This document shows positions 1-10,723 of a DNA stretch of 64,000 bases, piece by piece. The notes under the pieces are model-generated. The model was not told the origin of the DNA, ran no database searches, and saw nothing but the letters and a program-made list of their open reading frames with translations. Numbering within the stretch: the first letter of the stretch is position 1; each line of letters starts with the position of its first letter. A program made the position numbers and the translations under genes. Source of the stretch: Omphiscola glabra (Eukaryota > Mollusca > Gastropoda > Lymnaeidae); the NCBI GenBank assembly GCA_964017045.1, contig OZ024810.1, positions 8,983,562 through 9,047,561 on the forward strand, in the 5' to 3' direction.

Positions 1-262
1 TTAATTGTAGGTTTATTTCTTAACAGGGGTAGAATTTAGCTTCATTGCCTTAATTTTTTTGTTTGTGCAAATTATTATTTTAAATTAGATTTTACATCAT
101 AAGAGCCTGAATCAAGCACTTTAATGTGTTTCGCAAACATTGCAAAACGCGAGCTATACTACGTTTGACAAAGCCTCGATCATTTGTGCCAGGATGTTTT
201 TGTGATGCTCTCACTAAGGCATTTTCCCCGGCAGTGCGCGACTAATTTCAACGATATTATGT
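1..262. other. Unassigned AT-rich sequence
   Basis: No open frame, repeat or splice-like structure could be recognised here. It borders the 3' tail of a retrotransposon fragment. Confidence 0.4.
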
Positions 263-907
263 TCAAATTATTTTCTGCATGATAGTTAGCAACAGGTTAA
301 AAACAATAAAAATAAAATATGAGTATAACATAAAAAGCTCATTCATGTTGCCTCTAAAAAAATGTATCTTTGGTTTTGAACATTCACATAGAAGTTTGTG
401 CTGTATCATCATCATCATCATCCTCATCATCATCATCATCAGGTCCCGTAGTCCTTCGACCGTTGGGGCGCCACAGGTGACATGTACACTATTCTTCTCC
501 ATTCCTCTCAGTCTCCTGCCCTACGCATAGCATCGCCTAGTTGTAATCCAGTCCATTCTTTGATCTTATCTTCCCATCTTTTTCTTTGTCTTCCTCTTCT
601 TCTCCCTCCTCTAGTAGTGCCCTGCAAGATCTCTTTGGCGAGCCCTTGTTTTCTGGTCACGTGGCCATACCACTCAAGTTTGCGCTTTTTAACAGACGTC
701 AGGAGGTCATCGTATTGCCCAATTGCCTGACGTATCCTTTTTTTTTATTTGCTCATTGGTGACGTGGTCTCTATAGCAGATGCCAAGAATGCCTCTGTAA
801 CATCTCATCTCCATCGCCTTTATTTTCCTTTCAAAAAACGTATACAACACAGCAGATTGCAGAAGCTGTGTGTTCACACATTTGCAATCAGTAATAAATT
901 TAAACAA
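263..907 (-). mobile_element. 3' end of a non-LTR retrotransposon (reverse transcriptase C-terminal region), decayed
   Basis: Read on the minus strand, the sequence encodes ERKIKAMEMRCYRGILGIC followed by RDHVTNEQI, the stretch that follows the reverse-transcriptase domain in many LINE ORF2 proteins (family knowledge). After a T-run frameshift, further pieces appear in other frames, ending near HVTCGAPTVEGLRD. The element ends in an (ATG/ATC)n microsatellite at about 405-440, typical of a LINE 3' tail. The frame is broken several times, so this is a dead copy. Assignment to a LINE clade (RTE-like or other) is not resolved. Confidence 0.75.
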
Positions 908-1435
908 TGCTTTAATAAGAACAATGTATGTAATGCTGAGAATTAAGCATAGTCAATTGTGATTATGGTTTACTAACAGATGACATTTATTTTCAAAGTT
1001 CATTCTAGTGCTACTGCGTTTTCTTTTCACGAATATCTAATTACTGGTAACCGACTCCGACATCACTCCGGGTTTTTTATATTTAGACTTAACTCTTAAT
1101 TAGTTTACCGGTGTAAAATGTCACCAGCAAATGGACTAGTAATTTTTTTTTATTATGAACAATGTTCCGAGCAGACAATATGGAAACCACAAAAGGACAA
1201 AAGTGATATTTTTCTTTCAAATTAAAAAAAAAAAATAAAATTGCTTGCTTTTTGAAAGTATGTTCCAATCATTATGTTCAGGGAGAAGTCATTGCCAAAT
1301 AACATATTAATATCTCTAAGACTAAATATTTTACAGATTTAAGCTTAAGTGGACATTTAATGTAAAATAATCAACCATATTCTCAAAATATACGGAATGA
1401 TGAGATAATTTAATTTTGTTAAGAACGCATACTTA
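908..1435. other. Unassigned AT-rich sequence
   Basis: No gene, repeat or RNA structure could be supported here. Confidence 0.4.
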
Positions 1436-1771
1436 CATTAAATTTATTTAGCTCAAATAAGAAAAAAAAAGAGTTTAGGGCCCCCCGGCTTCAAACGGAA
1501 TATTGTAAAATGGTTGTACATTTCAGAAACCAACTTATTATATCACACGCAAACTGCAATGTTGCTATTTGAAATTTATTAAATTGCATCCACCCATGCA
1601 ATGGCTATGTATATTTACATAGCTCATTTTAGTACAAACAAATTTAGGGCCCCCAGCCCCAAACAAAATGTTGTGAAATGGTTGTATTGATTCAGAAAAA
1701 TTTGCGAGCCTGCGGACAGCCGTATGAATGGTATAGGAACCCATACGGGACATACATACATAAATTCATTT

Positions 1772-1802
<31 letters not shown>

Positions 1803-1835
1803 GTTATATATATATAAACACCCGTTATATTATTG
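1436..1835. repeat. Fragment of the GGGCCCCCGGCCCC-boxed dispersed repeat
   Basis: Two modules each carry a GC-rich box (about 1477-1490 and 1646-1660), followed by a sequence resembling aaatgttgtgaaatggttg. A (TA)n tract at about 1775-1815 follows. Both the GC box and the preceding 'atttacatagctcat' phrase recur many times at 51.7-55.1 kb, so this is a diverged, truncated member of that family. Confidence 0.6.
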
Positions 1836-1900
1836 CTGCTCTACAGCTCGCCTAAATCAGCTTTGTGACAGCGAAACAAAGAAACACCAAGTAGCGGAGG

Positions 1901-2155
1901 ATGATCTCAAAAAAAGGATGGACGTCTTATGTATGTACACATACTTTATTATTTGGACCAATTCTACAAACTAAAGGAAACACACAAAATTTTTATATTA
2001 GTATAAACTTAACTCAGAAGAATGGAAAGAATTGGGTTGAAGTAAAGTTTAAAAACCAAACAGGAAAAAGACATTGCTGCAATGTAAAATTGTGCATTTG
2101 GTTTATACCGTATGGAGACAACATATCAAATTTTGTTATTAATTCATCGGTATAA
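1901..2155 (+). CDS. Unidentified 84-codon open frame with an ATG start
   Basis: The ATG follows aagtagcggagg and the frame runs to TAA. The product is basic, rich in Asn/Lys/Thr, and contains two adjacent cysteines (HCCNVKLC) and alternating hydrophobic residues suggesting beta strands, for example NFYISINLTQ. No family was recognised, and no flanking exon or promoter is evident. It may be an exon, a decayed gene fragment or chance. Confidence 0.2.
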   Translation: MISKKGWTSYVCTHTLLFGPILQTKGNTQNFYISINLTQKNGKNWVEVKFKNQTGKRHCCNVKLCIWFIPYGDNISNFVINSSV

Positions 2156-2319
2156 ACATAAAGTGTACAGTTGTTTATTTTTTAATTCTCAATTGCATTA
2201 TTTACAATATATAATTAAATAAATTTGGTTTTTGGTTTAAAAAAATATAGGATCTAAATGTGAAAACGTACTTTCTATGTATATTTGAGTTTTCTATGCA
2301 TAGCTTGGATTAAGCTTTT

Positions 2320-2466
2320 GGTAAATGCAGACAATTGGTGCCATGAGGAATCACAGGGCCGCCTTCTTGATTGCCACGACTCGTGAAATTTCACTAAACC
2401 AATCCTGAACCCTAAATGTATCCCTAAACCTAATCTGAACCCTAAATGTATCCCTAATGGCACCAA
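2320..2466. repeat. Dispersed CCTAA/CCTGAACC repeat, copy 1
   Basis: The copy contains the 'gccgccttcttgattgccac' phrase and then iterated ctgaaccctaaatgtatccc. The same phrases occur at 35395-35565 in this orientation, and at 35880-36045 and 37560-37830 in the opposite one. It is short and interspersed, so it is not a telomere. Confidence 0.65.
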
Positions 2467-2998
2467 TTCTCTGCATTAGCCCAGCTTTTTTTTTTTCTTT
2501 ACAAATTATGTCTCAAGTGCCATTATTATATTTTAAAAGCTTTTTAAAGTAAATATAATGAATAATATTCATGTTCGGGAGATTTATTTCGCATACCTGT
2601 CATTAAAACTAATGAATGTACTTTTTCTTTTTATTATTGTTTTTTAAGTATGATTATAATTTTTATCAAACTAATCAAGAGCAGTAAGTAAAATATTAAA
2701 ATAATTGATATTAATAAACATTCTTCCCTTTTCGTTTACAATATCGGCCATTCATGAAAAATAGATAAAGATGTAAAAAAAAATGTGTCATCAACTAGGA
2801 AACAATATAATCGCAAATACATTTAAAACAAAAAAGATGTGTACAGCTTATACATTTTACATGTTGCCTCATTTTTATTTATACATAAAAGTGAAAGTTT
2901 TCTCTCTTAATTTCTTTAAAAATTTATAAAACTTATCTTAACCAGTTGCAAAGAGAATTGTATAAAAACGTTTAAAATTATATATAGCTTACACTTTT
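2467..2998. other. Unassigned AT-rich sequence
   Basis: Nothing recognisable apart from short homopolymers. Confidence 0.4.
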
Positions 2999-3229
2999 GT
3001 GTGTTCTTTTAATGCAATAGCTCCTAAATTAAGGAACGATTTGATTCAATCTTTGAGGGACATTAAACCAATGATAAAAATCATTAAAGAGATTTTTTAT
3101 AATCCTTTACTTTTAAAAGATTTTGTGACATCAGAGCGCTCTGAGCATGCTAGATTAGCATGGAGACAGGCGCTTTATGAATACTCAATCATCATCACTT
3201 TGGCTGGTAAACCCACGAAAAAACATTAA
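2999..3229 (+). CDS. Unidentified open frame, possible internal exon
   Basis: The frame has no ATG at its start. A pyrimidine-rich stretch followed by 'gcaatag' near 3020 could be an acceptor, and GGCTG/GTAAAC near 3206 could be a phase-1 donor. Between them lie about 60 residues of balanced, helix-prone composition (PKLRNDLIQSL, RSEHARLAWRQALYEY). No family was recognised. A coding exon, a mobile-element fragment or a chance frame are all possible. Confidence 0.22.
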   Translation: MCSFNAIAPKLRNDLIQSLRDIKPMIKIIKEIFYNPLLLKDFVTSERSEHARLAWRQALYEYSIIITLAGKPTKKH

Positions 3230-5640
3230 CAAATATTCTGCCTTTTTCTGAACTTTTCAAATAGGAACACAATTTCCGGGTCATGATCAAATAAACAATA
3301 TTCTGTATATATTAAAACGCTGTTGCTTGAGAAACCATTGAAGAATGTTAAGCGTTGTTGGCCAGATTAGAACCTTTGTTATTTTCTTTTGAAACATGGG
3401 TCGCTCTTTTATTCTTATTAAAAAATATGCTTTACTATGCTAAGAAATATAGCCTCAATTTATCATAATAAATTCTTTGAAATAATATCATAGCCAAATT
3501 GTCCCAAATACATTCAGTTTTGTTTCCTATCTCTTTCAGGTAGTCGATGCAGGAAAACAAGTATTAGTGAAAGGTTCGTTTTATTTTATTTTTTATTTTA
3601 GCTGGTGGTGTTTCGAAGTAGGTAATTTAAATGGTGATGGTGTTTAGACTCATATTTTCCTCCATAAACGAATTCGCAGTCAAGGTTTGGATTATATTTA
3701 AGATATAGTGATCACTGTCTCTTTACATAGTAAACAAAGTGTTAAATCTAGAAATGCATTTCTGTTTAGTCCATTTCCGCGATTAGTATAATTTGCTTTC
3801 TATTATTTTTCTTAAAAAGCAACTATATGAGGTCATACCACTTGAAAATATGGGCATAGTAAGTGCTTAAATTTGAAAGACAGAAATTTTAGGACTTGCC
3901 ATCCTTTGCGTGTTGCTTAAATTCACCATGTGCTCGTTAAATATTATAATAAATACAGTACTTCTACAATGAATTTTAAAAATTAGCATACTAATTCTAA
4001 GTTAACTTCGTCTTGTTTAACATTAAGACAATGTGGTTACCATGCATATAGCCAGCTAAGAAGCCCTTACTTATGTATACATTGTCAATAGCTGTAAAAG
4101 TCTAATAACAAAATAAAATAAAAACGATAACTAGGGTGAGACCCACTGAGTTATAGAGAGGGGGTAATTGGGCAACATTTTTAACACATATATATATTTC
4201 TATAATATAGATGTACATATTTATTTAGACACTAAAGATTCAAAATGACAATGTTAATAAACATGTATTTTAATAAAAAGTATAATATAGATATTATTGA
4301 AGTGTGGAATTTCGTCAAGTTTCATTGATTGATTTTTGTGAAGACACCTCAACCAACGCATTGAATGGAATTTGTGTTTACAATTATATTTAACTAAGAT
4401 GTTAGTCCCGGGTGGAAATAACACTAGCTAAACCAATGTCCCGTACCCACTAGTGAAACGAGTGGAGAAAAGCAGTGCCATCTTAAGGCATGGGCATACT
4501 TCACAAGGTATACGTAGTTGGACTATATAGATTCTAGGGACGAAACCAAGCTAGGCCTTAAAGCATACCCTTAGGGGGCATATAACTGGAATGCTTCCAT
4601 GGTTATGTATGTGGCGACGAAGTCAGAGCTGGTCCTAGGCATGAATATTCCTATGTTCGGTGCTAATAGATGCCCTGCCTCCCCCTCCCCCCCCCCCCCC
4701 AAACGCTTGAAATATTACTCCCACTCCCTAGCGGAAAAAATTACCTGAAAGAAACTGGTCTAACCGCATAAACCTACCTCGGCCATAAGGCTTTTCATAA
4801 AACTACTTGAATAGTAGGCTATAGACAGCGGTGCCCAGGATGCACTACTAAGATGGTTTTGACGCACCTGTCTATGTGACGTACATTGGATTTTATCGTA
4901 TAATTCACTTTAACAGACCATCTTTAGACGATTTTACCACCCCTTGCATAGGCGCCAGGGGCGATTGTCCCTTTAGCCCCCCCCCCTAGCACGGCCCTGA
5001 GTATATAGAGAATTAAATGCCTTAGTGCAGTACTGTGACCAGGCCCTCTGTTGCTGTAAATTTGGCCCATCGACAGCTGACACCTTTATAAAACCTACCG
5101 GCCTTTCAGATAAACTAAGTTTATTTCGAATACTAAATTACATCGTGGTTTTATTCTTAGTAAAAATAGCTTTATATCTATAATCTAAATTAATGCCTAC
5201 AAAAATAAAAGATTTCATGGAGCAGACATGCAGCCCTAAAATAGTTTCGTACTCACCCCAGAACCTTAGATGAGATGAGGTGAAGTGAGGTGTACAGAAC
5301 TGTAATGAGATATTGCTGTACCCAATGCAACTGAATTATAGTTTTTCGTGAAATTTTGGTATAATTTAATGAAGTGCAGTAACATTATACAATACTTGAT
5401 TACACATGACTATTGAAATGTGCATAGATTTTAAATTAAGTTTTCACATTCAATATCAATAAAGAAGAAGCGTTATAGTTATCCTATCAGGGATCAGTAG
5501 TTTTTAGGAGTTGTTATTCTAAATTTATAGCCTAAATATTAAATTTTAACGAATGTATTTAACGAATAGATTATTTTAATTAAATTACATTTTTTAGACT
5601 GTATGTAAAAAAAGTATCTAATTACTTTATTTTATTCTTC
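3230..5640. other. Region without a recognisable gene
   Basis: AT-rich sequence with a C14 tract at 4687-4700 and a GC-rich patch with another C run at 4950-5000 (gcgccaggggcgattgtccc). The latter looks like the end of a DNA transposon, but no partner end was identified. No supported coding frame. Confidence 0.4.
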
Positions 5641-5651
5641 GATACTTAAGG

Positions 5652-6311
5652 TTGTATAACAGTTCTCAAAAGAGTCAAGTCTTGCATAGTGAAGCTGATC
5701 TTGATCTTTTAATTATTGGTGGTACTGGCAGCGGAAAGAGTGCACTTGGGAACTCCATCTTAAGACGAAGAGCCTTCGTGAGTAAATTTAGCTCATCTCC
5801 TGTCACTACAGACGTAGCTTACGAGATTGGTGAGCACAATGGTCGTAAAATCAAAGTTGTCGACGGACCCGGCTTTGGCGACACTTATATGAACACTGAA
5901 GATGACGTAAATCTCCTTAGGAAGGTCATATCAGCCAATCCAAGTGGATACCACGCCGTTCTTCTGGTCTTTAGATACGGTGTAAGGTTCACAGTTCAAG
6001 ATGAGGACACCATCAGGAATTTAAAGAAAATATTAGGCGAAAGCTTTATCAAGAGTTATTGCATCTTAGTGATGACTTGTGGGGACTTGTTCGATATTGA
6101 TGATTTGGGCCTGACCTTTGAGCAGTTGTGTTCGAAGGCAAATAGGAACTTTCAAACCATCTTGAGAGAATGCTGCGATAGGATTGTTTGGTTTGATAAC
6201 AAGACAAAAGATGAACACAAGAGAAATAAACAAACATCCGAGCTCATTACAATGGTCGATCAATTGAACCCAGGTGGACATCGCTACACGAAGGATAATT
6301 TTGAAAGATAA
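5652..6311 (+). CDS. GIMAP/AIG1-family GTPase, locus A (start unresolved)
   Basis: AIG1-type GTP-binding domain. Visible motifs are the P-loop GGTGSGKS (G1), a DGPGFGDT switch II (G3), the base-recognition region MTCGD (G4) and WFDNK (G5). Family members bind GTP and in vertebrates regulate lymphocyte survival at intracellular membranes; immune roles are proposed in molluscs. The frame is open from a stop at 5619-5621 but contains no ATG before the P-loop, so an upstream exon must supply the start or the locus is dead. An acceptor at TATAACAG/T (5662) is possible. A weaker one before 5680 would give the phase-1 boundary seen in the related loci B, C and D. The protein ends soon after the GTPase domain (about 210 aa) and lacks the long C-terminal tails of the other copies. 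It is the only copy on the plus strand. Confidence 0.85.
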   Translation: MYNSSQKSQVLHSEADLDLLIIGGTGSGKSALGNSILRRRAFVSKFSSSPVTTDVAYEIGEHNGRKIKVVDGPGFGDTYMNTEDDVNLLRKVISANPSGYHAVLLVFRYGVRFTVQDEDTIRNLKKILGESFIKSYCILVMTCGDLFDIDDLGLTFEQLCSKANRNFQTILRECCDRIVWFDNKTKDEHKRNKQTSELITMVDQLNPGGHRYTKDNFER

Positions 6312-7684
6312 AAAAAAACTGTTAAATGCTAAACGCCAATAGAATATGTTGACCGTGCAAGAAACGGGCCTCATAATATAAAAGGTGCAAGCTTCTCTCC
6401 ACATACCATTGGTCCCATGACAGTTTTGTACAAGTAAAATAACTTTTAACAAGAGCACTGAAACTGTTTGTTACGATCTCAACACAAGACAATTGAAAAT
6501 GTGCTGTACTTGATCTAGTGCAAAGGTTTAAGTCTTGAAAGTATGTGTGACAATGAAATAGAATGTTCTCAATGTAAAAGTGCAGATAATGGGAAATTGG
6601 GAAAATTAAGAAGAAGAAAGAGGGAGAAGTGTTTAAAGACTAATGTTTTTAATGATTTATAAATGAATTATCAAATCACAATCAACATTAAAATTACAAT
6701 TATTTAAAACAGATAAGCATACTTATTAGTATTTAGTTTTAAAAAGGATAAAACGTTTTTGTGCTAAAAATATAAAGGAAAACATATTCTCTTATCCAGA
6801 GTAACATTATAGTAAAAATGTTAGGATGTTTGTTTTCATTGTTCCAAAGAGATAAGAAGGTTAAAATAATTTCCCTTTTCTTAAATAACTAGAATATATG
6901 ACCCGATGTTATCGGGTAAAAATTGTAGGCACTTTGCGATAATTTCTACCTGCCATTGTGAAAACCCATCACAATTTATTTTATGTAATCTTTACGTTTC
7001 TAACATCATTAAGTTTAGAGAAGTATTTTTCTGCTATATCTTATTCGCCAAACTTACCCCTTTTCACACCCATAAACAACTTTTTTTTCCCCCAAACATT
7101 ACCTTAAATAAACAAATCTAAGTAATCACAAATTAAATCAATATAGTCAATAAAGGAGTTCAGTGACGGCTGCTCTACAGTAGAGAGATGCTTTAGATGA
7201 CTTGATTTATAAATTGTTAAATGTTTGGCCAACCCAACCACTTTTCGTGCCCCTGAACTACAATTTTGTTTCTATATACAATTTTAAATATATTTTATAT
7301 TAAATGAATTTCATTTATTGATATATTCATTAAAAATTAAACCAAACTGTTGCTTTGTTTTTCTAATACATTATCGGAAAATCGTAAAACAAAAAATTAT
7401 TTTATCTAAAGAAGAAACTCTTAACAGCTTTTTACGTCAATAACTATAACAGCCTTAAGTGTTTTTTTAATTAAAGAAATTTTATTAATCTACTCACCCA
7501 CTCTACTCTTGGAAAGTAAAAACAAAAATTTACTTTCATTTTTTTAATGAAAATCTTAACCCATCTGTGTTCACGCCCATAAAATGTACATATTCATAAA
7601 AATGGCTGTATATATGTAACATTAAAATTTTAATGTATAAAATGAGTAGAATTTGATATTCATTGGTAAACTTATGTATAAGTA
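6312..7684. other. Region without a recognisable gene, 3' of GIMAP locus A
   Basis: AT-rich sequence. A distant AATAAA-type signal occurs near 7104, but no 3' end can be fixed. No other feature was seen. Confidence 0.4.
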
Positions 7685-7691
7685 TATGTAC

Positions 7692-10600
7692 TAGGTACTC
7701 CAAACCGCTGAGAAGCAGTGATTTTTGGACATTTTACACAACTTCCATTAAAATATTTTCTTACAATTGCAACATGAATACTAATAAAAATTATACCATT
7801 TAAAAGATCGATTCAAGCACTTTAATAATATGGTGTTTGTTTTTCTATTGATGTTAGTAAAATAATTTTTTTTTGTAGTTTGAAAAACATCACCGCATCG
7901 AGTTTTAGCGGCATTTTAAAAGATCGTTTTTTACCCCCCCTCTGTTTCGATCGCGTTGAGCTTTTTCCTATTTATCGAATGACCTCAGAATTGTGCCTAA
8001 CGCATGCAACAGTGAATAACCTTTCACCCAGTATTTATTAAGTTGTATTTAATACAATAGAAATGTAAAAAAATGATAATTATCGGAGAAATGTTGAGAT
8101 TTCTATAGGATTTAAGACAAATTCAGCTTTTAAAATTACATGAGCAGATTGCTGGTCCATTTTTACACAAAAATGCGAAAACAATGCTAAAATATGAGGT
8201 CTTGCGAGACCGCACCTATTCCCCAAACAGAACCTCAAAATATTTAATTTACCGAACTTTCGCGGCATGGAATGAAGCCGAGAAAATGGCCGACTCATTC
8301 GACATTCGGGACAGAAAATGATGCTTTATCGGATCTTCTATGCTTAGCAGGTATGTAAAAGCTATATAATATAGTGAATTATTGGTTTAAAAATTCCGTT
8401 TATATGCTTTTTGCATGTATGTTCGAAATATTAATAATATTTTACTGATTTTTGTGTGCACCTCGACCTCGCGAATTTTACGGCCATTCAGCATTATGAA
8501 GTAAATTTACCCCACCCATCTTTAAATTTGAATCTATTTTTTCCCCGTTGTTTTATCAAACAAAAGAATACATAAAGTTTTAGATGATACTTCAAATTAT
8601 TATTATTTTAAAATATTTTTTTGAAAAATATTGTGTTACTACGTGTAATTTAAGTTTAAAAAAGGGTCACGTGACATAGCTTTGCGTTGGTATGGTAAAC
8701 AATTTCTAACTGAAAAGTTGAGTGGTGGTGCTTTAAGCGTAATTAATGAAGATTGCTTATTATAATTAACTTTAATTGTTATATATATATATATATATAA
8801 TTTCATGTCTTGTCCACACCAGCAATGTTTAAATAAATTAAAATTTGAAGTTTGAAGAAATAAAACTATTTCAAGATGTTACAACTACAACTTTTAAATT
8901 TTTTTTTGTAATTTAGGTCATTGTAAACTGTGTGCATTATACTTATACTCTATTTTCTACAGCTGGTGAACAGTATGATTATGATGCCTTACAAAAACAT
9001 TCCTGGCTAGTGTAAAAGGAAGAAGACCTTTGCCCCATCTGATTACAGACAACAAACTGTTGCTTCAGTTGTACACATTAAAAGAAACCAACGAGTAGAC
9101 AAATCATGGGAGCAGGTAGGCCTACTTACTGTTGTGAACTAGATTTAGAGGCGTGAATGTTTGGTGGTGGTGGTGTTGGGGGAGGGGGTAGTTTTGTGAG
9201 TTGTTGGTCGTGAGTTTTGTTGAAATGAATTGCAAGTTATATTTAATTTTAAAGTAATAGTATCCTTGTTCAAAACTATCTAGTGATTGTGTTCATGCAT
9301 TTCCTTTTTAATTTCCTATTTTAGCTGGAATGCTGGTTTGCTCAAATTAAAGAAGGATTTAAAGTCAGACCCATGGTTGAAGTTCTAGGGGAATTGAATG
9401 ACCATAAAGTTTACAGACATAACAGTTTTCCTGGGCCAAGCTTTAGAAATGGATTTCATGAGTTCCACTCTGTCTTCTTTTGGAGTAGCAAAGAGAGCTA
9501 TCAACTTTCTACCTTTAGTGTCAACAGTACAGTCAGATGGAGAACCAAATGTCTTTGTTATTGATTTTTACAAATTTAGTTTTTTAGAATCTACAAAGAG
9601 ACCATTGAATTACTTTATGAATCATTGCGTTTAGTTTATATTATTTCTCTCTTCTACAGAAGCTCATTGCTAAATCTAATAACTTAAAATAAAGTGGTGA
9701 TATCATCCATTTATCTAATTTACTCACAATTCATTTTCAGAATGAAATTAATATTAATATGTACATTTTTTTTCTTCTTTTAGTGATGTTTACTAATAAT
9801 ATCCACCCACTCTGACAATTTTGCGCATTTCTTTTTTTTTACTTTACTACGGAAGAATTTGTTTTACGCAGAGTGTGTTTCCTAATGTTAAATCGAAGAG
9901 TTGTAAAATATATATTATCTTGTTTTGTGTTGTGAATTTATGATTCTCTTTATCTTTTATGTGTTGTACCTTGCGAAGAAATTTTTTTTTTTACAAACAT
10001 TTTTGTACTCTACTTTTTTCAGATGTTTTTATTATTCAATGGTATTTTGTAATGTCAGATATGCTTATTTTATATGAAGACTACTATTATCTTCACTTCC
10101 TAAGTGATTTCAAACATATAGGATGTTATTTATTATTTTTTTTATATTTTGAAAAAATTGTAAAATGTGTAAAATAAATTACCACCCCTTGACTATTTTG
10201 CTTTTTGGCAAATATTTATTTATCTTAAGTAGTTCTTGTATGCATACTTGTATAGATCTTTGATTCTCTTTTAAATTGATATATGAATGATGTTTATGAG
10301 TAAATTAGATAATTTTTTGTGAATTTTTAAAAATAGGTAATTTTTGTGATTTTTTGCCTCCCTTGGAAAAATTTGAAAATGTTACAAAACGCCATCTTTA
10401 CAACAATAAATTACAAAAGTTTGATTTCCCATACTCTTGAAAAAAATTGAGTTTGTTCTCTGTATAGTATTGTGTAAGTATTGTAAAGGAAATGAGTGCA
10501 GGTGACATATATTTTAAGATATTGACTCATGAATATGGGTCTTTGTCATTTCATAAAAGGTAACCCGAGAAAGTTTTTTAAAAATAGCATAACTTTCTTA

Positions 10601-10716
10601 ATAATGGTCATAAAGTCATAAATTTAATGTCCACATTCTTAGAATTCTTAGATCTTTCATCTTAAACACTCAAAAATGTTATTGGTTTAGTTTGAAAAAT
10701 TGGTTTGGAGTACCTA
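7692..10716. mobile_element. 3.0 kb DNA transposon with perfect 15-bp terminal inverted repeats
   Basis: The left end TAGGTACTCCAAACC (7692-7706) is exactly inverted at 10702-10716. Both ends are flanked by the direct repeat TATGTAC (7685-7691 and 10717-10723), extendable to 9 bp if the adjoining TA is included. This is the signature of a cut-and-paste element. Inside are splice-like sites on the plus strand: GCAG/GTATGT near 8350, TTTCTACAG/CT near 8963, GAGCAG/GTAGGC near 9115 and TATTTTAG/CT near 9324. Short open exons lie between them. The transposase family was not recognised, and in-frame stops in the second exon suggest decay. Confidence 0.65.
8245..9620 (+). pseudogene. Decayed spliced gene inside the 7.7-10.7 kb element
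   Basis: A first exon from ATGAAGCCG (about 8271) to GCAG/GTATGT reads MKPRKWPTHSTFG and later ENDALSDLLCLA, ending in phase 1. The next exon begins CT GGT GAA in matching phase (GEQYDYDALQKHSWLV) but soon meets TAA. A third exon from about 9325 is open for some 80 codons (ECWFAQIKEGFKVRP). The frames do not make one uninterrupted protein, so this is probably the dead transposase or cargo gene of the element. No homolog was recognised. Confidence 0.35.
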
Positions 10717-10723
10717 TATGTAC

